Shown one piece after another: positions 1 through 6,097 of a stretch of 14,922 bases of DNA (position 1 is the first letter of the stretch; each line of letters opens with the position of its first letter). The position numbers and the translations under genes are program-made. Where the stretch lies: positions 1-14,922 of the forward strand of contig JAAYYJ010000423.1 of NCBI GenBank assembly GCA_012515455.1. The letters are read 5' to 3'. Under the pieces are notes generated by a model. It was given only the letters and a program-made list of their open reading frames with translations, was not told the origin of the DNA and did not search any database. Source of the DNA: Oligosphaeraceae bacterium. GTDB taxonomy: Bacteria; Verrucomicrobiota; Lentisphaeria; Oligosphaerales; Oligosphaeraceae.

Positions 1-1
1 C

Positions 2-784
2 AGCATCTCCTTGGAAGGCACCGTGGAGTTTAATATCAGCAGCGAGTCCGCCCCCCGCCTGACGCACGAGGTCGGCGACATGGAGGACATCCTGAAGAAG
101 ATCATCCTGCCCTCGGTCAGCGGTTTCTCCCGCATCGAAGGCAGCAAAAAGACTGCCACGGAATTCATCGTCGGGGAGAGTCGCCAAATTTTCCAAAACG
201 ACCTGGAGAAGTTTCTGCGCGAGACCTGCCAAAGCTGGGGAGTGTCCATCAACTCGGTGCTGATCCGGGATATTATCCCGCCGCAGGAGATTGCGGAGAT
301 TATCCGCAACCGCGAGCTGGCCCAGCAGGAAGCCAAGAAATTCAAGCAGCAGATCGAGCAGGCGAAATCTGCGACTGAGCTGGAGGAGCAGAATATGCTC
401 GCGGAGCAGCGCAAGGCGGTGGTGGAGGCCGAGACCCGCAAGATCACCAGTGAGATTGGGGCGGAGCAGAGTCAGCTGGAGAAGGTCATCGCGGCCAGGA
501 CCGAGCTGCAGGCCGCAGCCATCAAGTTTGACCAAGTCAGTGCCGAAGCACAAGCCAAACGCACCATCGCCGAAGCAGAGCGCGCCGTGATAGCCGCCCG
601 CAACACCTCCGAGGTCGAGATTCTGAAATTGAATATCGAGGCCTTTGGCAGTGGACCGGCCTACGTCCGGGGCCTGCTCAATGAACGTCTGGCACCGCGC
701 ATCGGCAGCATCCTGACTAACGACCACGGCGGCCTGTTCGGCTTGCCGCTCACCGACCAGACGGGCAAAGGAGGGCAGCAGTGA
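2..784 (+). CDS. SPFH/band-7 domain protein, C-terminal part (5' end outside window)
   Basis: The reading frame is open from the first bases, so the true start lies upstream. The visible 260 residues begin inside an SPFH (stomatin/prohibitin/flotillin) domain; segments such as KKIILPSVSG, EFIVGESRQIFQNDL and SVLIRDIIPPQEI match the C-terminal half of band-7 domains. A long Glu/Gln/Ala/Lys-rich helix follows (about residues 95-205 of the visible part), typical of the coiled coil through which SPFH proteins oligomerise on membranes, then a short Gly-rich tail. The next gene is a clear paralogue: KIILP, SR-x-x-GS, FI-x-G and R-x-x-FQ-x-x-L recur in the same order. The two genes overlap by a base or a few bases and are surely co-transcribed. 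Family knowledge points to an oligomeric membrane scaffold or microdomain protein; the specific role is unknown. Confidence 0.88.
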   Translation, partial: SISLEGTVEFNISSESAPRLTHEVGDMEDILKKIILPSVSGFSRIEGSKKTATEFIVGESRQIFQNDLEKFLRETCQSWGVSINSVLIRDIIPPQEIAEIIRNRELAQQEAKKFKQQIEQAKSATELEEQNMLAEQRKAVVEAETRKITSEIGAEQSQLEKVIAARTELQAAAIKFDQVSAEAQAKRTIAEAERAVIAARNTSEVEILKLNIEAFGSGPAYVRGLLNERLAPRIGSILTNDHGGLFGLPLTDQTGKGGQQ

Positions 785-786
785 TG
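769..786 (+). promoter_or_regulatory. Shine-Dalgarno and stop/start overlap coupling the two SPFH genes
   Basis: AGGAGG lies at 769-774, inside the end of the first SPFH gene. The stop TGA (782-784) overlaps both a GTG at 781 (GTGA) and an ATG at 784 (TGATG). The motif is 6 bases from the GTG and 9 from the ATG, so both are possible. I chose the ATG as the commoner start; the difference is one residue. The arrangement implies translational coupling and fixed relative expression of the two proteins. Confidence 0.75.
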
Positions 787-2445
787 AAAAAATATTATCT
801 CCAGGCTGGTTTGGGTGCAGTTCTGCTCATCCTGCTGGCGTATGGCTGTTACCAATGGTTCTTCTGCCGTTTCTATGTGCCGCCAGAGCACCTGGCAGTA
901 ATCACCGCCAAAGCCGGCCGGGAGTCGGCCGCGAACCGCATCCTGGTGGAGCGGGGGGAGAAGGGCATCTGGCGGGAGATTCTGCCCGAGGGCCGGTATT
1001 TCCTCGACCCGGTGCTGTACGAGGTAGACATCCTGCCGGCCATCAACATCCCGATTGGCAAAGTCGGGGTCGTGACCTCGAAAATCGGCCGGGCGCTGCC
1101 GGAAGGCGCGATTATTGCCCCGGACCAGGAATCCCAAGGCGTCTGGCGCAATGTCCTGGGGCCGGGATTGTACCGTCTGAATCCCATGGGCTACAAAGTC
1201 GATATTGTGGATGCGATCAATATCCCGATTGGCTATGTCGGGGTAATAACCTCGCAGACCGGCGCGGCCGCCGCCCCCGGGGCATTCGCCAGTATCGGCG
1301 AGAAAGGTGTGTTGAAGGACATCCTGCAGCCCGGTCTGTACTACCTGAATCCCCGTGCCTACCAGGTGAATGTGATTGAGATCGGCATGAACCAGGTCAG
1401 CATGACCGGCAAGCAGGGCAGCGTGATTGAGGTCAAGAAGCAAATTGAGACCACCAGCGATGCCCTCCAGGCCATCTCCGCCAACACCCTGAACATCCAG
1501 CAGAAAGCCCGGCAGAATTATTTCCAGCGCAGTGATATGGTGAGCCAGGGCGCCACGCCGGGCAGAGGTCAGGATGTGGTTTACAACATCAGCAGCTTTG
1601 TGGAATTCCCGTCCCGGGACGGCTTCAAGATCATGATGGATATGACGGTGGAATTCGAGCTGATGCCGGAGAATGTCTCCAGGATCTATATGCTTTTTGG
1701 AGATTTGCCGCAAGTAGTGGAGAAGATCATCCTGCCCCAGATTCTGTCCGCCTCGCGTCTGAAAGGCTCGACCTACAAAGCTCAGGATTTCATCATGGGC
1801 GACGGTCGGGAGACCTTCCAGAAGAACCTGCGCCAGGAATTGGTCAACACCATGAAAGAGAAGAGCATCATCATCCACAACGCCATTATTCGCAATGTTT
1901 CCATCCCCCAGAACATCCTGCAGCCCATTCAGGATTCCAGCATTGCAGTGGAGCAGAACCTGACCAACATCTCTCTGCAGGAGACGGCCAAGATGCAAGC
2001 CGAGTTGAATACCCAGCAGGCCATGATTCAGCAGAAGCGCAAACAGGTGGAACAGGAAACCAAACGCCGGGTGGCAGAAATCGCCGCCAATGAAAAGCAA
2101 ACTGTGCGCATGACTCTGGCCAATGCCGATTTGGAGGTCGCGAACATCACCCTGGAGCGTTCCGCTCTGGAAGCCAAGACCACTAAATTGCTGGGCGAGA
2201 CAGAAGTCCTGGTCGAGAATATGCTCAAGAAGGAACTGGCTCTGGGCAGCAGAATGAAGGCCGATGCGCTGGGTGCGCTGGGCATCATGTCCGACTTGAA
2301 ACTGATCGAGAACCTGAATCCCGAGCTGGTCGTGAAAATCATCCATGCCGGCGAAGGGACCTTGTGGACCGACCTGAAAGCTGGATCCATCAACCTGACC
2401 CCGAAAAAAGACGACCGCAGTCTGCCGCCGCGGGCCTCCGACTGA
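784..2445 (+). CDS. SPFH/band-7 (flotillin/prohibitin-like) membrane protein with triplicated N-terminal repeat
   Basis: A protein of 553 residues. An N-terminal membrane anchor (about residues 8-27, LGAVLLILLAYGCY) is followed by three tandem ~58-residue units (about 37-93, 94-151, 152-206). Each has the pattern VGVxTSxxG ... KGVW..IL.PGLY.LNP..Y.V..I, which normally occurs once at the start of an SPFH domain. A linker (207-275) precedes the main band-7 core (about 276-379: FPSRDGFKIMMDMTVEFEL, KIILPQ, DFIMGDGRETFQKNL). A long charged helix (about 384-480) is probably coiled coil, followed by a C-terminal region like that of flotillin-type proteins (LIENLNPELVVKI). It is paralogous to the gene just upstream and translationally coupled to it. 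It probably forms a membrane-anchored oligomer with that partner, with its bulk outside the cytoplasm if the short N-terminus stays inside. Family assignment is firm; function is not known. Confidence 0.9.
   Translation: MKKYYLQAGLGAVLLILLAYGCYQWFFCRFYVPPEHLAVITAKAGRESAANRILVERGEKGIWREILPEGRYFLDPVLYEVDILPAINIPIGKVGVVTSKIGRALPEGAIIAPDQESQGVWRNVLGPGLYRLNPMGYKVDIVDAINIPIGYVGVITSQTGAAAAPGAFASIGEKGVLKDILQPGLYYLNPRAYQVNVIEIGMNQVSMTGKQGSVIEVKKQIETTSDALQAISANTLNIQQKARQNYFQRSDMVSQGATPGRGQDVVYNISSFVEFPSRDGFKIMMDMTVEFELMPENVSRIYMLFGDLPQVVEKIILPQILSASRLKGSTYKAQDFIMGDGRETFQKNLRQELVNTMKEKSIIIHNAIIRNVSIPQNILQPIQDSSIAVEQNLTNISLQETAKMQAELNTQQAMIQQKRKQVEQETKRRVAEIAANEKQTVRMTLANADLEVANITLERSALEAKTTKLLGETEVLVENMLKKELALGSRMKADALGALGIMSDLKLIENLNPELVVKIIHAGEGTLWTDLKAGSINLTPKKDDRSLPPRASD
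892..1401 (+). repeat. Three tandem ~58-codon units within the SPFH gene
   Basis: The units are about 892-1062, 1063-1236 and 1237-1401. They are recognisable in protein and DNA. The stretch at 1042-1080 and the one at 1216-1254, 174 bases apart, match at 33 of 39 positions by my count. The protein theme AINIPIG-x-VGV-x-TS recurs at the first and second junctions, and PG-x-Y-x-L-N/D-P recurs in all three. The in-frame period of 57-58 residues indicates internal duplication of a folded unit, not low-complexity sequence. Confidence 0.85.
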
Positions 2446-2464
2446 GCGGGCTCCGCCCCCGCAG

Positions 2465-2509
2465 CGCGCCGCCCCCCCCCTCCGGAAAAACCCGCGGGGG
2501 CGCGGTTTT
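2465..2509 (+). terminator. Probable intrinsic terminator after the SPFH pair (hairpin 1)
   Basis: CGCGCC (2465-2470) pairs with GGCGCG (2499-2504), and after a bulged G a CCC/GGG extension is possible. The stem is followed by GTTTTG. A competing pairing of GCCCCCGC (2455-2462) with GCGGGGGC (2494-2501) also exists. It begins 20 bases after the stop of the SPFH gene. The T-run is short, so it may be only partly efficient. Confidence 0.5.
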
Positions 2510-2556
2510 GCCTCCGCCAGGCGGGAATATCCCGATTTTGAGATTATATTAAAAAA

Positions 2557-2604
2557 CCGCCTCTGCTGCGCCGCTTGGCGGCAGCCGGGCAGAGCGGAAT
2601 TTTT
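2557..2604 (+). terminator. Probable intrinsic terminator (hairpin 2)
   Basis: An imperfect long stem: CCGCCTCTGC (2557-2566) pairs with GCAGAGCGG further on, with one bulge, and GCCGC/GCGGC closes around a short loop. AATTTTT follows on the plus strand, and AAAAAA precedes it (2551-2556), so it could act in both directions. Confidence 0.55.
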
Positions 2605-2617
2605 GCTTGCCGGAGAA

Positions 2618-2646
2618 GCCCTTGCGCCAGCCAGCAAGGCATTTTT
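2618..2646 (+). terminator. Probable intrinsic terminator or leader attenuator (hairpin 3)
   Basis: CCTTGC (2620-2625) pairs perfectly with GCAAGG (2634-2639) around an 8-base loop and is followed by ATTTTT (2641-2646). It is 75 bases upstream of the fucosidase start. It could end readthrough from the SPFH genes, or sit in the fucosidase leader if a promoter lies upstream of it. Confidence 0.5.
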
Positions 2647-2721
2647 CGCGGGCAGTGTTTCAGCCGGGCTGGTTTTACTCCCTGAACGGGACATCTATCA
2701 CTCTAGACAAGGACCCTGATT

Positions 2722-4008
2722 ATGGCCAAGAAGGCAGCGCAATATCCGCATGGCGACCGCACCTGGTGGCAGGAAGCGCGTTTCGGGATGTTCATTCACT
2801 GGGGCTTGTATGCCGTCCTGGGCCGGCACGAGTGGGTGCAGAACCGCGAATCCATCCCCCCTGAGGTCTATGAGAAATATCAGGAGTTCTTCGACCCGGA
2901 CCTGTTTGCACCCCGGGAATGGGCCCGCCTGGCCAAAAATGCCGGTATGAAATACCTGGTCATCACCGTCAAGCACCACGAAGGCTTCTGTATGTTCGAC
3001 TCGCAGTACACCGACTACAAAGCCCGTCGCGATTACATCCGCGAGGTCGTGGATGCCTTTCGGGCCGAAGGCTTGCGGGTGGGCTTCTACTACTCGCTGA
3101 TTGACTGGCACCATCCGCAATTCCGCATCGACTGCATCCATCCCCTGCATGCCAAACCGGGCTGGGAGCAGCTCAACCTGCAGCGCGACCAGAAGAAATA
3201 TGCCGAATACATGCGCCAGCAGGTCCGGGAGCTGCTGACCAACTATGGCAAAATCGACATCCTCTGGTTCGATTTCTCATACCCGCGCGAGGACGGCACC
3301 GGCAAGGGCCGGCAGGACTGGGAATCCGAGAAGCTGCTCCGGCTGATTCGGTCCCTCCAGCCGGATATCCTGCTGGATGACCGCATGGACCTGCCCGGGG
3401 CCGGCGATTTCCAGTCGCCGGAGCAGTATGTCCCGGCCCGGGGCATCCGGGACGAGACGGGGGCGCTGCTGCCTTGGGAGGGCTGCCAGACGTTCTCCGG
3501 CGCCTGGGGCTACCACCGCGATGAACAGACCTGGAAGACCCCGCATGATCTGATCACCATGCTGGTCAACCACGTCAGCCGGGGGGGGAATCTGCTGCTG
3601 AATGTCGGTCCCACTGCGCGCGGATATTTCGATCAGCGGGCGCAAGCCTCCCTGGAGGCCATTGCGGCCTGGATGAAGTTCCATTCGCCATCGATCTACG
3701 GCTGCACGATTGCACCCGAGGAATACCCCGAGCCAGAGCATTGCCGCTACACCTACAACCCGGTCAGCGGGCGTCTGTTCCTGCATCTGTACTCCTGGCC
3801 CCAGAAATTCCTGCATCTGCCCCGGCTGGCGGGCAAGGTCAAATTCGCCCGTTTCCTGCATGACGGCAGCGAGATTCTGCGTCAGGAGCCGGTCGCCATG
3901 CCGCACGGGCACATGACCGCGGCGGTCAGCAGCGATGTCCTGACCCTGGTTCTGCCGCCGGTCGCTCCCAAAACCGAAGTGCCGGTGATCGAAATTTTCC
4001 TGCAGTAG
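2722..4008 (+). CDS. Alpha-L-fucosidase, glycoside hydrolase family 29 (cytoplasmic)
   Basis: A 428-residue retaining glycosidase that releases terminal alpha-L-fucose. GH29 hallmarks appear in order: WWQEARFGMFIHWGLYAV (15-32), YLVITVKHHEGFCMFDS (78-94), VGFYYSLIDWHHP (120-132), the nucleophile segment DILWFDFSYP with Asp184, SPEQYVP (232-238; Glu234 is a candidate acid/base, a position that varies within GH29), and GGNLLLNVGPTARG (288-301). A small C-terminal beta domain (about 340-428) completes a typical short GH29; there are no carbohydrate-binding modules. No signal peptide is seen, so it should act in the cytoplasm on imported fucosides. AAGGA at 2709-2713 lies 8 bases before the ATG, supporting this start. 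It opens a run of five genes in the same direction. No clear sigma-70 promoter was found upstream. Confidence 0.95.
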   Translation: MAKKAAQYPHGDRTWWQEARFGMFIHWGLYAVLGRHEWVQNRESIPPEVYEKYQEFFDPDLFAPREWARLAKNAGMKYLVITVKHHEGFCMFDSQYTDYKARRDYIREVVDAFRAEGLRVGFYYSLIDWHHPQFRIDCIHPLHAKPGWEQLNLQRDQKKYAEYMRQQVRELLTNYGKIDILWFDFSYPREDGTGKGRQDWESEKLLRLIRSLQPDILLDDRMDLPGAGDFQSPEQYVPARGIRDETGALLPWEGCQTFSGAWGYHRDEQTWKTPHDLITMLVNHVSRGGNLLLNVGPTARGYFDQRAQASLEAIAAWMKFHSPSIYGCTIAPEEYPEPEHCRYTYNPVSGRLFLHLYSWPQKFLHLPRLAGKVKFARFLHDGSEILRQEPVAMPHGHMTAAVSSDVLTLVLPPVAPKTEVPVIEIFLQ

Positions 4009-4070
4009 CTCCCCGTTCGGCAGTCACCTGTTCTGCAGCGCACCACCCTCACTGTCATTGATGCAAACTG

Positions 4071-5042
4071 ATGCTGATTGAAGAAGAACTGATTGCCGGC
4101 ATTGCGGCCGGGGACCTGGAGGCCTTCGCCGCCCTGGACCAACGCGGGATTTTCTGCGCCGATCACGAGTCCGCCCAGGACCTCGCGGAGCGGCTGCAGC
4201 TGCTCAATCAGCGCACGGCGGAGCTGAACCGCGCCCTGGCGGACAGCGGCGCCTACACGGTCGAGGGCATCACCGTCCACCCGGATGAACAAATTCCGCC
4301 GGAGCTGTTCCGGGAAGGTCACGCCATCACGGCGGAGCTGTTCCACTTCGAGGTGGATTGGGTGCAGGGCTTTTTCATTGATCCGCATTTCAGTCTGTTC
4401 TTCGGAGGCGGGGCATTCTGCTTCTTTCCCGATTTCTTTGCCCTGTTTATCATCCGCAGGAGTTTCCGCGACCAGCCGCGCTGGCTGTTCTACCAGCGCC
4501 GGGAGTTGCTCGCCCATGAGCTCTGCCATGTGGCCAGACTCAGCTTCGAAGCCAGGCTGTTTGAAGAAATCTGCGCCTATCAAACCGCATTCACCCGCTT
4601 CCGCCGCTATTTTGGGGGGATTTTCCAGAGCCAGCGCGATTCCTTCCTGTTCCTGGGAGCCACCACCCTGCTGTTCGCCAGCCAGCTCTGCCAGACCTTC
4701 GTCTGGCCGGAACTGCCCGGGTGGTTCTTCTGGCTGCTCTTCGCTCTGACTATCGGCTGGCTGCTCCTGCGCCAGAAACATCTGATGGATGTATTCGGCC
4801 GGGCCAAGCGGCATCTGGCCTGGCTTTTCCCGGCAGAGCATTGCCTGGCAGTGCTGTGCCGCTGCAGCGACCGTGATATCCTGGACCTCAGCCAGCTGCC
4901 GGACCAGGATTCCGCCTTCACCTGGCTGCAGCGCCGTTGCCGCGATACCTGGCGCTGGAAGGTGAATACCCTGCGCTTCAGCCGTTTTGCTGCCGCCGCC
5001 GCCAACCAGACCAAGAATAATGCTGCACCAGATTCACCCTAG
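4071..5042 (+). CDS. Putative membrane-bound HExxH metalloprotease-like protein, unknown family
   Basis: A 323-residue protein I do not recognise as a named family. The central motif LLAHELCHVARLSFEARLFEEICAY (from residue 146) contains HExxH (149-153), the zinc-binding helix of many metallopeptidases; Glu165 and Glu166 follow 12-13 residues after the second His and could supply a third ligand. Hydrophobic stretches at about 108-128, 192-210 and 218-233 suggest two or three membrane segments around the motif. The N-terminal ~90 residues are Glu/Ala-rich and soluble-looking; the C-terminus is basic and Arg/Trp-rich. The start has no good Shine-Dalgarno motif. It lies 62 bases after the fucosidase and 30-33 bases before the next gene, suggesting co-transcription. 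Protease activity is inferred from the motif alone. Confidence 0.7.
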   Translation: MLIEEELIAGIAAGDLEAFAALDQRGIFCADHESAQDLAERLQLLNQRTAELNRALADSGAYTVEGITVHPDEQIPPELFREGHAITAELFHFEVDWVQGFFIDPHFSLFFGGGAFCFFPDFFALFIIRRSFRDQPRWLFYQRRELLAHELCHVARLSFEARLFEEICAYQTAFTRFRRYFGGIFQSQRDSFLFLGATTLLFASQLCQTFVWPELPGWFFWLLFALTIGWLLLRQKHLMDVFGRAKRHLAWLFPAEHCLAVLCRCSDRDILDLSQLPDQDSAFTWLQRRCRDTWRWKVNTLRFSRFAAAAANQTKNNAAPDSP

Positions 5043-5075
5043 CAATTCGAACTCAACCACCTGAAGGAACTGATG

Positions 5076-5753
5076 ATGAAACGATTTCTTGCCCTGACCC
5101 TGCTGCTGTTTTCGCTGGCTCTGTCCGCCGCAGAATTCAAATGCGACTTCACCCCGGCCGGATGGAAGGCCGAGGACTGGATTTTAATCAAGAGCCCGCG
5201 CTGGGAGCATTTCGGCAACTGGACCCAAGCCGCGGACCACATCGCCAACCAGGTCCCTGAGGGGGCCAGCGAAGCAGAGATGCTGGGTGCGAAAGCGGCC
5301 GAGACGTACACCTCGATGCTGTGGGGGCAAAAAATCAGCGCTCAGAAGAAAGTGGTGCTCAAGTCTGAGATGTCGTTTGACCACCGCATGGCGCCGCTGC
5401 TGGTCATTGCCCCGGAATATGGTAATGACGCGCAAGGGCGTCCGGAATACCGAGAGCATTGGGAGGTAGTCCTGTATGACGAGGGCCTGAATGTCTGGCA
5501 TCACAGTCTGAAAGACGGCAAGCCGGCCTGGTACAAAGCCGGCTACCTGAAGGCCAAGTATCCGGCCAAGGAGAAACTGCAGCTGGTGGTGACCATCACC
5601 TTCCCCGGCGGCGAGCGCCACCCGATTATCGAAGTCGAGTGCAACGGCCAGAGCTTCGGGTACTCCGAAATCGCACTCCCCAAGGAATTCTATGTCGGCT
5701 TGACCGGCTGTGAGGGCATCAACCGGTTTTATAATTTCTCCGTCAGCTATTGA
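5076..5753 (+). CDS. Small secreted protein, possible jelly-roll (concanavalin-like) fold, hypothetical
   Basis: A 225-residue protein with a clear Sec signal peptide: basic MKR, hydrophobic core LALTLLLFSLALS, and likely cleavage around ALSAA/EF. The mature part is rich in aromatic residues and short beta-like stretches (VVLKSEMSFDH, LQLVVTITFPGG, HPIIEVECNGQSFGYSEI) and ends YVGLTGCEGINRFYNFSV, which resembles the last strands of LamG/DUF1080-like beta-sandwich domains that often bind glycans. That fold is an inference. ATG codons occur at 5073 and 5076; AAGGA at 5064-5068 is 7 bases from the second, so I chose 5076. It sits between the HExxH membrane protein and the cation transporter on the same strand with short gaps. 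No catalytic residues are recognisable. Confidence 0.75.
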   Translation: MKRFLALTLLLFSLALSAAEFKCDFTPAGWKAEDWILIKSPRWEHFGNWTQAADHIANQVPEGASEAEMLGAKAAETYTSMLWGQKISAQKKVVLKSEMSFDHRMAPLLVIAPEYGNDAQGRPEYREHWEVVLYDEGLNVWHHSLKDGKPAWYKAGYLKAKYPAKEKLQLVVTITFPGGERHPIIEVECNGQSFGYSEIALPKEFYVGLTGCEGINRFYNFSVSY

Positions 5754-5779
5754 CCCGTAGATTGTTTTAGGAGTTGGTA

Positions 5780-6082
5780 ATGGATTTCAAGCTTTTTTGC
5801 ATGACCTTCGGGATTGTCTTCCTGGCCGAACTGGGTGACAAGACACAGTTGACCGCCCTGGCTCTGAGTTCAGGAAAGCCCACCTGCTGGTTTACGGTCT
5901 TCCTGGGCTCCAGCCTGGCCTTGATCTGCACCTCGGCCCTCGCCGCGGTGGGTGGCAGCGTGATCTCCCGCTATATCCCGGCCAAATACCTGATTGCAGT
6001 GGCAGCGGTCTTTTTTATCATTATGGGCTGCTGCATGCTGATAAACCTGGCCTGCAAAGGTTCATCGCCGCCGTCCGCCTGA
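5780..6082 (+). CDS. UPF0016/GDT1 (TMEM165) family protein, single-repeat form
   Basis: A 100-residue integral membrane protein. The family signature E-x-G-D-K-S/T is present as ELGDKT (Glu17-Thr22) in the first membrane helix; two more helices follow (about 37-58 and 70-91). UPF0016 proteins move Mn2+ or Ca2+ across membranes, and the acidic signature lines the transport path. The usual protein has two such repeats (~190-200 residues). This one has only one, so it would have to pair with itself or with another half protein, and no second half is encoded nearby. AGGAG at 5769-5773 is 6 bases before the ATG at 5780, which decides the start over an in-frame TTG at 5774. It is 26 bases after the preceding gene and 15 before the next. 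Confidence 0.85.
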   Translation: MDFKLFCMTFGIVFLAELGDKTQLTALALSSGKPTCWFTVFLGSSLALICTSALAAVGGSVISRYIPAKYLIAVAAVFFIIMGCCMLINLACKGSSPPSA

Positions 6083-6097
6083 CCAGGAGGAACACCG

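Noticed and set aside
2522..2534. Short palindrome CGGGA-ATA-TCCCG between the first two terminator hairpins
   Set aside because: Five-base arms are too short to separate from chance in this GC-rich gap. It could be an operator, but nothing else supports that.
661..2694. 677-codon open frame on the minus strand opposite the second SPFH gene
   Set aside because: It is the antisense shadow of a clearly recognisable SPFH gene in GC-rich DNA. Its translation is His/Gly/Gln-rich with no recognisable motif, and it would run through the terminator hairpins.
3882..4841. 319-codon minus-strand open frame opposite the HExxH gene
   Set aside because: The plus-strand frame has membrane segments, an HExxH motif and operon-like spacing; the minus-strand product is Glu/Gln-rich with no motif, as expected of an antisense shadow. 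Because the plus-strand gene is itself unrecognised, I hold this slightly less firmly.
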